DNA from: Ostrinia nubilalis
Taxonomy: Eukaryota > Arthropoda > Insecta > Lepidoptera > Crambidae
DNA: 64,000 bases
Assembly (NCBI RefSeq): GCF_963855985.1
Contig: NC_087109.1
Coordinates: 6,592,001 to 6,656,000, forward strand
Reading direction: 5' to 3'
Shown piece after piece: positions 33,423 to 44,290 of the stretch. The first letter of the stretch is position 1; each line of letters opens with the position of its first letter. Made by a program: the position numbers and the translations under genes. A model generated the notes under the pieces. That model saw only the letters and a program-made list of their open reading frames with translations. It did no database searches and had not been told where the DNA came from.

Positions 33423-34120
33423 TTAAAATTTTTTACAAGTAGTTTACTATCTAATAACATTTATCATCTTTTTCATAATTTCAAGCTTGAAAGACCACTG
33501 CCGGAAGTAATTTAAGCCTCCCCCAAAAAGCTCTACAAAATTACACGATCTGTTTTTTCATCCAGGCTCTTTCAGTTTTATCACTTTGAGTTTTTCGGTC
33601 CATTCAGCAGGGAGTTAATTTTAAATCACATTCATATTCATTAATATTATTTAATTAAGTCAAATATTTCCTCAACATAATATATTAATTTGAGAGTCTA
33701 TGAAAGCAAAAGGTAGGTTAATAAACTAACAAATATCAAGGTCGAAAAAGTTTGTCACATTCAAAAAATATTCACTTCTAAATACCAATAAAACTAAATT
33801 AACTTTAGTGTTGCCCTATTAATAGTGATGTAACGCTTGCAAACAAGCTCGGTCCAGTCGACTTACGCCTTGTTAAATATTTATACAACCGGGAAACCGG
33901 CCTAAGAGAAAACCAAGGCTTTCCGATGGATTTACGTTCGGTTCTGCGATTAAGTTCGGTTTTAAAAACGTAAGAGCGTTTGGTGAAATTAACTGTTTAA
34001 TATACAACTCTCGATAATTATTTTCCAGAGATTTGTCAATACCACATCCTTACTCAAGACACGATATTTTTAAGGGTTTGACAACTGACAGTTTTTTATA
34101 AATGGTTTACTTTTATCAAA
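33423..34120. other. No gene recognised
   Basis: AT-rich, unique-looking. Confidence 0.4.
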
Positions 34121-34122
34121 AA

Positions 34123-34208
34123 AGCTGAGTTGCAGCAATTTTTGTATGTCGTTTGACAGATTTCTGAAGATTGTTAAAGTTAAGTTAGTAAGATTGTGCA
34201 AATCAGCC
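34123..34208. mobile_element. MITE family H copy 4, degraded
   Basis: GCTGAGTTGCAGCAATTTTT ... GTTAAAGTTAAGTTAGTAAG ATTGTGCAAATCAGCC, followed by TAA. Ends are recognisable but diverged. Confidence 0.7.
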
Positions 34209-36600
34209 TAACAGTTAAATGGACACTGAAATAACTGATTGTTGATGAGGTAAGGCCTGTGTCTACTTACTTCCATATACTTGTGAAATGTTAAATGATT
34301 GTATGACATACATTAATAAGTCAAACACAGATTTTAAACCAATTCAAAATTATATACATCTTTTAATGTAGGTACTCTATCTTGTCTATTGATTTATTTA
34401 AACATTAAAGCTTTGACCAAACAGTAATTACAAACAAACTAAGATGCATCTTTATCCAGAGTTCATATCTTGCAACACTCTATAATATCGATAAATCAAA
34501 CCCGTAGAAAATCGATCACAAACGAAAAGATCATTTTGGATCTACAATGCAATCGATTAATTATAAAATTAGACTCTGATGAAATATACGCCGCCGTCGC
34601 CAAGTGGTCGGAGATTTTGAAATTAAAATGATCTTATAATGTAAATGTTCCGTATAAAATTAGGTTAATTTATATTATGATTTTTGACGGTTCTTTATTT
34701 TCAGGTTTTCGAAAAATCTATTATGTGATCTGTGATTTTTGAAACATAGAGCAACGTTAAATACGGACTAAGGGAATATGAATTAGAAGAAATTGTGTCT
34801 ACTATGTTAACGATATTGTTCGTTCGTTCGTTTCAGCCAAATGACGTCCACGTTAACGATATTAAATAGACACTATTTTTGCCATCGATTTTGTTGCTAA
34901 ACTTAACTTTTGATTGATTTTTAACGCATATACATTTTCTAAGTTTTTCACAAAATAAGTTTTTGCTTTTAAACCTTTAATTTTCCACACTGCGGTCAGT
35001 TCAAAGTCTGACATCCAGTGTGGAAAACCCTTTATTCTATTAGTTAAAATTGTATATATTAGTTTCGGAATTAAGTTGCCGTACGGTTCTATTAACTTCA
35101 CTACAGATCCCCAAAAGTCCGTGCGAAAGGCAGCGGCGAATAGTTCAAAGGTTGCCATACTGGTTTGTCGCGACGCCGTAAAGTATATAAAGTATATAAA
35201 TAATGTCAATTGGCAAAAAATACCTATTAAGCTTTGGGAACCACAGATGTGTAATCCTCTATTGAATATTGAATACTATGATGCTGTTGGTATACCGGTT
35301 TGATATATTAACCCGTCTCATATTGGTTACTGTCGCCACCATATTTTTCAAAAAATAACATTCTAAATGTATGAACAATTTTCTTCTTCATCGAAAGGGT
35401 TAAGCCGCGGCTTAGGGCTTGAAATATATCAGCTGTTTCTGTCTCGTTCACACATAATTGTAATCTAGTTTGAACGAAAAAGTCAGGTAGAGTCGATGTT
35501 GAATATTTATGTAGAGCCTCAATATTCATTCAACCAAAGCAAAGTATTGGTTTAGCAATCAGAACCAATGCATATAAACCTGTACACACAGGAGTACAAC
35601 AAGCTAAACACTGATGTCTCTTATGTCGCTATAAATAGATGCTATTTTGCAATGAAAGTCTGATGTGCTCTGTCTGTACAAGAATAAATCAATTTGGCAC
35701 CTCAATTGAAAAAATCTAATCCAAGTACTCCATCAAAGGTCAGAAAGTAAATTTTTTTCACAGTTGTTGACTCTTATGCCCTTGGGATAAGATCCAAATA
35801 TGATCTATTATTGGTGCTGACTGTACCGATAGAGTTTATGTCCATCGAAAACGACGTTAAAAGGCAATTCGGAATCTAATTGGTCCTTTCGTGGCTAGTT
35901 CAAAAGGTTACGTTACATTCAAGTTTGTCAACGGACTGGTCGCTTGTTGGTTGAATAACATTCGCGTTTGACTACCTAGCATAATATTACGATTCACGAT
36001 ACATTTTTGGATCGATTCTTTAATCGATATGTGTTGCCGATGACGAGAAACCGAGATGCTTTAGGTTTTAGGGCCGATTTTAAAAGGGTTAAAAGGTGAA
36101 GCCTTTTTTGAATTTTAATAGTTATTATTTTTATTCACGATGAAAATATTCCATACAAGTTTTGCAAAATTGGGTCCTTTAGTGACCTTCATGTGCCATA
36201 ACTAATTTCATCTCTACATATTTTTTTCACAAAAAAGAGAGCGTTTTGAGTAAAGGGGTGTTTTAAAGTGTCTTTATTATAGTCAATGAATGCAATAGTT
36301 TAAATTGCCTATTAAAGGCAAGAACTTATAGTGATTAGTGAAGATCTGAAATTATGTTAAGTAGGCCTAAAAAATGAAAACATCGAAGTTTTCTTAATAT
36401 CAGCTGTCTATAAGTATTTAAAAGCCTTCATTGAGACCTGAATGCAATAGTATTTGAGTAGTAATTGGCTATTATTAAGATTTTATGGTTTAAATTCTAA
36501 TCAAAAGCAATTAAAGCCATCGTAATTTCATTTCAACACCATAAACTCTGACACAAAATCCCAAATAATCACTAAATCCGTACTTTGCCTAGTCTATCGC
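34209..36600. other. Mostly unique DNA; minor repeat scraps
   Basis: A CGTTCGTTCG run with CAGCCAAATGACGTCCACG (34,820-34,850) is the minus-strand tail of an RTE subfamily-2 copy. TTTTCCACACTG ... CAGTGTGGAAAA at 34,980-35,027 is a 48-bp inverted-repeat mini element. The ORFs at 34862-35209 (minus) and 35076-35303 (plus) overlap antisense and have no recognised domain. A 23-nt phrase near 35,261-35,290 recurs in diverged, inverted form near 11,010. Confidence 0.4.
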
Positions 36601-36630
36601 CATTACCATCAATTTTAATGGCGTGTCGTA

Positions 36631-37100
36631 GGGGAGACTGAGGAAAGTTGTAACAGAGGAGAGTTGTGACATTGTCAATTTTTGGCAACTTACTATCAGC
36701 GAACGCACAACAGTGCGTATTTGTTAGCTCGAGACTTGAACTAAAACGCGCACTATTACGAGCTTGCTAGTAGTTAATAAGTAAAAAAACGAGTCTTTCA
36801 GTGACTTAGCCCACTTTTAGCTTGGTCTACGGGCCAAGTCGCTGGATTTAATTTTTAAATATTTTGTCTTCCAGCAACTGGATCCACTCTAAGATTCTAG
36901 AGTAGATTTTTGTTGATTTGGTGTTTAATTTATTAATAAAAACATTTAAGGTGGGCCCATATACTGGAAAAAATATAATTAAAAATTCAATCCAGCGACT
37001 TGGCTCGTGGACCAAGCTAAAAGTGGGCCAAGTCACAGGAAGACGCAAAAATTCGACAATGTCACAATTCTCCTCTGTTACAACTCACCTCGGTCTCCCC
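36631..37100. mobile_element. TA-flanked inverted-repeat element, 470 bp
   Basis: Ends GGGGAGACTGAGGAAAGTTG and the complement GGGGAGACCGAGGTGAGTTG, both continuing TAACAGAGGAGA. TA lies directly outside (36629-36630, 37101-37102). A second inner inverted block pairs GCCCACTTTTAGCTTGG and the GCGACTTGG word (36,810-36,843) with 36,984-37,030. Long arms with TA duplications suggest a Tc1/mariner-type non-autonomous element. Confidence 0.87.
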
Positions 37101-37467
37101 TACCATCGCTAATTAGCTTCATGGTATCCGCAACCATATTTTAGTAATTAAAAATTAATTAGCATCATCCGAAAAGATCACAGCTCATTGGCGAAAAATT
37201 GCACAATGTCCGATTAATGGTGGAATGGCGTGAAATGACACATTATGATTATTAGTACAGTGTTAATTACAATTCAAAGGTGAACAACCACTTTGTATGA
37301 AACGTTGGTAACAGGTACTAAGTACTAGGTTCCTACTTCTTTGTACAATTATGTACAAAACTTATGAAATTTTAAAGCTCACGAGTAATATCAAATGAAA
37401 AATCTACCTCTCTAGTATGTTTTCTTTTATAAATATCCAAAACTTTCTGAAAATAAACTACTTTAAT

Positions 37468-37562
37468 GACGCCGCTACCAACCGTGCGATGTGGAAGTAA
37501 TTGGGGGAGGCCTATGTTCAGCAGTGGACGTCCTATGGCTGAAATGATGATGATGATGAATG
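37468..37562 (+). repeat. RTE LINE 3' end, ATG-tailed
   Basis: CGCTACCAACCGTGCGATGT, GGGGGAGGCCTATGTTCAGC, then CTATGGCTGAAATGATGATG ATGATGAA. A 95-bp truncated insertion. Confidence 0.9.
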
Positions 37563-40500
37563 ACGTTTTATGTCTTGGGAACTACCACAAACAATAATTT
37601 TTGTACAGGAGACTTCATTAGAAATTGAAACCGATAAAAGTAACATGGAAATAGAATAAAATGTAATGCCTTTTAAATACATATAAAACAAAGTTATGAT
37701 ACTCCTAATACTCGTACTATAATAGTTTCTGTTTCCCCAAACTAGGGCCAGCGACCAATGATTTTGTTTATATAGCTACTTACTATTTAATATTACGTTA
37801 TATTTATATTTTACTGCTCAATAAATCAATTTTAAATAGACGTACTAATCATCTCCAATTTTATTTCTTTACAACGCTCCATTCGTTTCTGGGCGTGAAT
37901 ATTAAAAACAAATTAATAGAATTAATTAATATTTAATCAATTCATTGTGTTGACAAATCAGTGATTTAACGACATAAATTATCTTCTAAAATGGAATGAA
38001 CACCCATTTGTATACTACAAGGTCAAAAAATAGTCCGTTAGATATAATTAAAACTTTTTTGTAGAGCTAATTTAAGCAAAAAAATAACACTGGCACTTGT
38101 AGAATGTCCTAATATGCAGAAGTGAAAAAAATAAATTAGTAAAAAACGCTACTACTATTGCTACTATCGAGAAAAATATAAACTCAGCCTGTAACAGCAT
38201 ATTATCAACATATTATGTTGTAGAACCAATAAGCAAACCAATGTACAAAACTTCAAAATAAAAGCATTGAAATTAAACCCATTAAATTGCTATCAATTCA
38301 CATTTATTATTAAAGCTTTTTTGTAAAACATTTAAGAACTATTTGTTTAAATAATAAGTGAGCTCTACATGTTATTATTTAATCAAATTAAAACCTCAAA
38401 GGTCACAGAGTAAAAGAGAAAATTTTAGCTCTAATTCCAATAAGATTATTATTTAGTTTGAAGTTTCGAATCATCCTTAGCTATTTCTTTTACTTTAAAT
38501 CCTAGTAGTTCACTGACTCTACCAAAAAAACTTGAATTTAATAGGTAGCTACGTACTAAATGACAATCAATTTTGACTCTCCTTCTGTTGCTAGGTTTGG
38601 ACAGGTTTTTCTAAACTATAGAATAACGTAAGCATCTAAACAGCATGTGTTTAGAATCAAGAGAATGCAAATTAAGGATGTTTCACTATTATTACCATAC
38701 ATCACATGGCATAAACGTTTTATAAATTCAAATTACATATCATTTATAAGTCACTAATAGTTTATATTATTAACGGCTTTTGTATTGCAAACGTATATGA
38801 ATTTCCTGAACCTTGCAAATAACAATATTCTACGACTTAACTTACATACCTACCTATTATTTTCTCGCACAAACAAAATCTAATTACAAAAAAAATATGT
38901 ATTCAGTAAAGCCCCATAGTCTATTATAACATTTATGAATAGGTATCACAAAAAGTAGTTCATTTGGTCGGTGCTACTACTCAATTTGCAATAATATTGA
39001 CACTCATTAAAATACAATACTAAATTACAATAATTCTCACGGTATTGTCCTCTATACTCATTTTAAGCGAATAAAAAGTTTGTGTTTATTTTATTATTTT
39101 AATCTTCACTTTGATGCTATTAAAAAAATGGAACGTAACTGATAATAATATAGCAGTGTTAAAAACGTGAAAAAATGCACACTGCATCTTGATAAGATGA
39201 TCTGCCGCGCGTTCGTACAGAAACGTCACGTCAAGCTTTATACATTGGGATCTTATGTACTTGTAATAAATGTTATTTTGCAACTGAAATGTATAGTCTG
39301 ATGTGCTCGACTGTACAACTGACATTTAACACAGATTTAAATGTTGGGCTTAATGCATTTGAATTTGTTATTCGCACGTCGGCTAGATAAGGAGATGCAC
39401 GAGATTTAATGAGATATAAACGTTGATTAAGAGGCACGTTTTAATCTAGATATTTTGAAATACATAAAATATTCATACAGTCACTGGTGCGTCAAAATAT
39501 TTTATAATTAGGGTCGAAAAATCTCGACATATCATTACAAATACCTAAGTCTAATAGGAAAGCTGTAACAAAATCCAAAAGCGTACGTGTATATTTATTT
39601 ATAGAACTACTAAACAGTAGGTAAGTATTTTATTCTATAATTAATTTTATTTCGTTTAACAGAATACATTTTAAGGGCCTTCTTATTTATTGATGTAGGT
39701 AGGAAACAACAATAATATAAGAATTACCATCGTAAAATTCTTATTATAGTATATTTTTGGAATAAACGGCTCGAGTATTGATAAAAAGGTATTTCCTTGG
39801 AGTATTAGGGGCACCTTTTAAGTTATAAAAACAAAGTCAGGGCTCACTCCGAACTCTACATCAAGTTATTAAACCATATAAACACATAAAAGTACTTTAT
39901 TATTATTACAAAATAAAGGAGCTTTATTGGATATTGGAATGTGGTTCACAAAACAATATTGTTGTGTTCCTTTGCGTAAAAGAACTAAAAATAACACTGA
40001 TACATTTTTCTTGGGATCAGTCTGCAAAAATATTATGTTCCAATCGTCAGATAACTTTTACCCAAAGAATAAACTTTGGAGGACATGTTTATACGAGTAC
40101 CTACATAAAGCTGTTTTGATGTTCAACTTATAAAAGCAGTCTTTAACCGATCAAATGCCGAGATTTCAGACACAATACTTAAATAATTGTGTCTCGTCAA
40201 GCAAGTAGGAGCAAAACTTAAAAAAAAATACTAATAAAAAAAACTTATTTTTTTTATTAGTCTTTTTTTTTCATTCAACGATTTGTAAGCACTATTTAAA
40301 ATCTATACAAATAAAGGAATCTTGACTTTGACTTCGTCCCGATCGGTGCTAAGGCATGCAAAAGGTAAACCCCAATACTAGAAGTCAGATTCATCTATCA
40401 CAAAGTTTTGTAAGGTTTAATTTTCTTCAAACAAATAAACTAATTACAAACCAGATCTAACATTACACAACGAAGGAAGCTGACCATAAACACAAAACAT

Positions 40501-40640
40501 CCATAACTATTCCGCAACACTTTCAGTTTTCAATGCTGATACTCGGTTTGCGTAATGGCCACCGGACCAGAGATCTGTGATGTATAATAAATAAGATAGC
40601 GAGCGCAGATGACGGTAATGGTAGAGATTGGCTTGTTACT
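37563..40640. other. 3-kb AT-rich stretch without recognised genes
   Basis: Very AT-rich and repeat-poor by eye. An AT palindrome ACTAATAAAAAAAACTTA / TTTTTTTTATTAGT forms a hairpin at 40,229-40,261. GTCTGATGTGCTCG ... CTGTACAA near 39,295-39,318 recurs with changes near 35,660-35,690, suggesting one more low-copy repeat. Overlapping ORFs at 39927-40133 are not conserved domains. Confidence 0.4.
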
Positions 40641-40654
40641 TATCACGGTTGTAA

Positions 40655-40672
40655 GATAGATAGATAGATACT
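40655..40672. repeat. (GATA)n microsatellite
   Basis: Four GATA units following GTAAGATAGATAG. Confidence 0.85.
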
Positions 40673-40690
40673 TTTTTGTACACCACAAAA

Positions 40691-40809
40691 ACTGTGGGTC
40701 TAGACAAAGTGCACATTTTAATCGCAAACCAGTCGAAAAATGGTCGAAAGGCCTTTTTCTGTATGAAGTTTTGACAGATTTGATTTTCGATTCGATCTTG
40801 TCTAGGGGA
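40691..40809. mobile_element. MITE family M copy 2, truncated right end
   Basis: ACTGTGGGTCTAGACAAAGT, AATCGCAAACCAGTCG and GTCTAGGGG match 16,951-17,085. About a dozen bases before the right terminus are deleted. It abuts the hairpin element at 40,811. Confidence 0.8.
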
Positions 40810-40810
40810 C

Positions 40811-40954
40811 CAGAGGTGGAATTGTGTAAAGCAATCGTAATCATTTGACAGTTCATAACGTACGATAAAGTCAGTTAAACAAAGCGTTTGACAGAATAAT
40901 CGTACGTTATGAACTGTCAAATGATTACGATTGCTTTACACAATTCCACCTCTG
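40811..40954. mobile_element. Foldback MITE with perfect 56-bp stem
   Basis: The left arm from CAGAGGTGGAATTGTGTAAA (40,811) to ACGTACGAT (40,866) is the exact reverse complement of 40,899-40,954, with a 32-nt spacer. No mismatch in 56 bp means it is recent, gene-converted or selected. No clear target duplication. The overlapping ORFs on the minus strand are by-products. Confidence 0.93.
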
Positions 40955-41038
40955 ATGTATCTAATTTTTTTCTCAAACAAATTCATATAATTATGATTCG
41001 TTCAGACATATAAAGTCCAGGAATTCATTACATAAATA

Positions 41039-41189
41039 ATAAGTATTTCTCGTGTACAATATTAAAAACAAATTTTAACTCAAAAACTGATATACCTATC
41101 TTATATTTTTTCAAGCAAATCCAGTAGTGCAGTAAATATGATATGACGTTGCATTACAAATAACGATAAGTATTTCTCGTGTACAATAT
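41039..41189. repeat. 24-bp exact direct repeat, 127 bp apart
   Basis: ATAAGTATTTCTCGTGTACA ATAT at 41,039-41,062 and 41,166-41,189, each preceded by a CATTACA word, so a segment of about 127 bp appears tandemly duplicated with decay between the copies. Confidence 0.85.
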
Positions 41190-41784
41190 AATATAAAACA
41201 AATATTATCAATCATAAATGTACAAAAATAAAATTACAAAATAATAAAAAAATCGTAGAACAGTTAAAATGATTTACGATTTCTGACGGACATCGTAACT
41301 TTACGATTAAATAAATGCATAATAATAATAAACACTGAATCTTTGCTAATCCACAGTTTTATGTGCATTTATGAACAGTAATTTCACTTTGAATGTGTAA
41401 TGCCCATAAAGAATAATACACGAGTCACGTTCAAAAGGACATTCAAGTTTGTATCAGACAGAGAAAGGATTTTTGTCGTCATAACGTACGAAATATCTGC
41501 ATATTATTTGTATGATTATGCACATATTTCGAATACTATACGCTACTCGTGAGAATCTACCTATATTAGCTAAGAAATATTTAGGAACTAGGTAGATGGT
41601 AAAGCAGAAATAAAAGAGTACTGATACCTAAACTTTTTTGTGTTATTAACTCAATTTTAGTAAATAAAATAATCGAAAAATAGAGTCATCAACAAAAAAG
41701 AACTCAATTTAGGAAACGTTTCCTGAGCAGGAAGAGACATTGGAAAATTAAGAAACAAACCTAAAAATATAGGTTAAACTCCCA

Positions 41785-41860
41785 ATTTAATCGGCATCCT
41801 CTACCAGCCAACGAAGTTAGCAACGCATTCGCAACCTCCTTCCTACACGGTATACAAGTG
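41785..41860 (-). repeat. Fragment of a common lepidopteran repeat
   Basis: Plus-strand text TCGGCATCCTCTACCAGCCA ACGAAGTTAGCAACGCATTC. On the minus strand this gives GCGAATGCGTTGCTAAC, a phrase usual in repeats that also contain the GATGGTAA...ATTACCGTCGCC block seen at 44,195-44,235. Confidence 0.45.
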
Positions 41861-41892
41861 AAAATGCCAAATGAAAAGGTTACGCAACTCAC

Positions 41893-42110
41893 CGATAGTT
41901 TTCAGAGCGAGGGTGAGCCGGGAAACACTACACTTTTCAGCACAATTTATCCATCACTGTGGGAACGCGAGAGAGAAAAGGGGGTGTGTGAGTGAAACAA
42001 AAAAAAGCACAGTTTTTTCCGCTGGTCGCCGCGACGCGCGACAGATTTTTTCCAATGGAAAACTGGTGCCGCGCACGCGGTGCGCAGGCGACGGCTAGCG
42101 AGCGACTGGC
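41893..42110 (-). other. Candidate non-coding first exon in a CpG-rich island
   Basis: Minus-strand reading of this CpG-rich segment (many CGCG words between 42,030 and 42,110) ends ACTATCG|GTGAGTTGCG, a strong 5' splice site at 41,893/41,892. The local GC content is far above the surrounding DNA. No domain is seen in either of the overlapping ORFs (41871-42098 plus, 41947-42129 minus), so a 5' UTR exon is the best reading. The 5' end is not defined. Promoter-like features lie just upstream. It could instead be a GC-rich transposon fragment, but no terminal repeats were found. Confidence 0.4.
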
Positions 42111-42170
42111 TCGCATAAGCCCCCCACACGGTTAAACATTCGCTTTTGACGAGTGGGGCGGGCGTATGGG
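42111..42170 (-). promoter_or_regulatory. Candidate GC-box promoter upstream of the island
   Basis: GGGGCGGGCG at 42,155-42,164 (Sp/KLF-type GC box; GCCCGCCCC on the minus strand) and a CCCCCCACAC stretch at 42,120-42,129 lie upstream of the candidate minus-strand exon. No TATA box is seen, as expected for a CpG-rich promoter. Confidence 0.35.
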
Positions 42171-42750
42171 TTTTTTGAAAAACATCGCTTACTTTTCGGG
42201 ATGCGCCGTTACACAGGACTTTATTTCAGAATTTTTTTATACGGTTTTTTTAATTGCCAGACTTTGCTTAATTGAACCGGCCAAACTAGTTAATGTGCTG
42301 GCGTTATGTTGAGTGCAAATTACATATTAATATAAGTTAACATTGACCTTGTTTTAATAAGTTTGACATATAATCGAAATTATAATTAAATTTGAGTAAT
42401 TTTCCTAATTATAATTTCTTTTTAATGTCACAAACAAAACCTAATAAATAATAAATTGCACTTATAACATATTTATTTCGTTATTTGTTAGTTTCATTAT
42501 AGATGTAATATGTAGAGCGCGTAATTCCCTAGTAAAATGGCTTTTCTCAACCCGCCGCACAAAAGACATCAACGACGCACGGCCCTGTGAAGTCCGCCAG
42601 AGTAAACAAACTGTTTAGGAAGTTAACTAAATTAATTTTAGAATAAGTAATGATGATTACATTGTAATTTTGTTTGTGAATTATTAACGCAAGGAATTAA
42701 TATAAACTAGAAAAGGGTTTAACTTAGATTTTTAGAGAAATAGAAAAAAT
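42171..42750. other. No gene recognised
   Basis: Returns to AT-rich DNA. A small GC-rich patch CAACCCGCCGCAC ... CGACGCACGGCCC lies near 42,549-42,586. Confidence 0.4.
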
Positions 42751-42754
42751 CCAC

Positions 42755-42925
42755 GGGCTAGAAGACGTAGCGTGGGCAGGCCTCCTACTAGGTGGACCGA
42801 CGATCTGGTAAAGGTCGCGATTAGAGCCTGGATGCGGGCAGCGCAGGACCGTGCATTGTGGAAAACCTTGGGGGAGGCCTTTGTCCAGCAGTGGACGTCC
42901 TTTGGCTGAAACGAACGAACTAAAA
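42755..42925 (+). pseudogene. RTE LINE 3' end, subfamily 2
   Basis: TAGGTGGACCGACGATCTGG TAAAGGTCGCG encodes the RWTDDLVKVA-like C-terminus of the RTE polyprotein, followed by GCGCAGGACCGTGCATTGTG GAAAACC (AQDRALWKT), the GGGGGAGGCCTTTGTCCAGC tail and CTGAAACGAACGAAC. No catalytic residues are present. Overlapping minus ORFs are antisense shadows. Confidence 0.88.
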
Positions 42926-43369
42926 TTTTCATTAATTGAGGTAAACATCGAAAAAACATTATGTACCTGGATATTACTGACATAAACATTTTTTTTTTCC
43001 CTATTTATTTAACTTATTGCATATTATACCTACTTTCCGTTAAACAGAACAATTTCCATAAATACAAAAAAATTGTAGGTAAGTATTTATTTTATTTACA
43101 ACTGAAGGCACAACTAGTACCAATAGGTCAGATCTAATGCAAGTCAAATCACTTCTTTGTCTATGATCGACAGTTCGAACAAAGGGTTAAAATTGCGGTA
43201 ACATTAAGATGCAGTGTTAACCCACTTACCAAAACAACGGAAACTGTTTCATGATGTTTGATGTTTTGATAGTTCACTGTATCAAGGGCGTGGTCTTGCC
43301 GGAATCGAAAAATATGTAGAGTCAGAGATTTAACTAGACTATAGACACTTGTTGTTAGGCACTCGGTTC

Positions 43370-43900
43370 ATCATCATCATCATCATTTCAGCCACAGGAC
43401 GTCCACTGCTGAACATAGGCCTCCCCCAATGCTTTCCATGTTGATCGATTGGTAGCGGCCTGCGTCCAGCGCTTCCCTGCTACCTTTACGATGTCGTCGG
43501 TCCGGACGTCCCACGCTGCGTTTTCCGGTACGCGGCCTCCATTCCAGAACCTTTCTGCCCCATCGGCCGTCAGTTCTGCGTACTATGTGCCCTGCCCATT
43601 GCCACTTCAGCTTGCTAATACGTCGGGCTATGTCAGCGACTTTGGTTCGTTTACGGATCTCCTCATTTCTGATTCGATCTCGCAAAGAAACACCAAGCAT
43701 AGCCCTCTCCATAGCACGCTGTGCAACTTTGAGCTTCTGTATAAGGCCTATAGTGAGAGGCCACGTTTCCGAGCCATAAGTTGTCACTGGTATACACTTA
43801 TACACACTTATATACACATTGGTTATACACTCTAGTCTTCAGGCATTGAGGTAATTTGGACGAAAAGATGTTGCGTAGTTTCCCGAACTCGGTTCATTGT
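43370..43900 (-). pseudogene. RTE LINE C-terminal fragment, longest of the ATG-tailed copies
   Basis: The minus-strand frame contains TTYGSETWPLTIGLIQKLKV, then RNEEIRKRTKVADIARRISK, LKWQWAGHIVRR and RWGRKVLEWRPRTGKRSVGR, the region after the reverse-transcriptase core of RTE elements. The frame then shifts, so the following RWTDDIVKVA-like segment is out of phase. Upstream similarity continues to about 43,900 (SFRPNYLNA region) with a stop. The tail is TCATCATCATCATCATTTCA on the plus strand. It is 5' truncated, with no active-site region. Confidence 0.9.
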
Positions 43901-44027
43901 TACACATTATCTCGAATGAAGCTCGACAAAAGATGCTGGATGCGATACAGAGAGCCGAGCAAGAATCTGTTTATCACCAGGACCTCACGAGTAGTCGCAG
44001 CAACTGGATCGCGCTGCGCGAGTTCTG

Positions 44028-44089
44028 TAGTAATTTGTGCAATACATTATAGAATCGTACGATAGTATAATGTATTGCACAAATTACTA
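44028..44089. repeat. Perfect hairpin, 24-bp stem
   Basis: TAGTAATTTGTGCAATACAT TATA (44,028-44,051) pairs exactly with 44,066-44,089. The 14-nt spacer contains the self-complementary ATCGTACGAT, so the whole 62-nt block is almost one palindrome. Pre-miRNA-sized, but more symmetrical than usual precursors. Confidence 0.9.
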
Positions 44090-44164
44090 ATAGTCCCGTT
44101 AGCCCCTCTTACTAGCAAATCTTTCATTCCTAATGAATAAAGTAATTTAATTCCGTGAAGGAGC

Positions 44165-44290
44165 GCCCCAATTTTTTTAAGGGATAGGAGGCAGCAGACG
44201 GATTACCTGATGGTAAATGATTACCGTCGCCCAGACACCCACACTCAGGCCCTCTACTACTACTACTACTACTACTCTACTAGACTACTC
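44165..44290 (+). repeat. Common repeat fragment with (CTA)n run
   Basis: GGCAGCAGACGGATTACCTG ATGGTAAATGATTACCGTCG CCCAGACACC is a widespread lepidopteran repeat block. It is followed by about seven CTA units at 44,254-44,276. Confidence 0.7.

Noticed and set aside
34862..35303. Overlapping antisense ORFs of 115 and 75 codons as exons
   Set aside because: No domain pattern, a partly repetitive segment and no flanking splice signals recognised.
39615..39625. Plus-strand TAG|GTAAGT donors (also near 16,435, 21,494, 43,076, 51,302)
   Set aside because: TAGGTAAGTA/TAGGTAGG words are frequent in this AT-rich DNA and none follows an exon-like or pyrimidine-tract context.
43449..43835. 128-codon plus-strand ORF
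   Set aside because: Antisense of the RTE C-terminal fragment on the minus strand.
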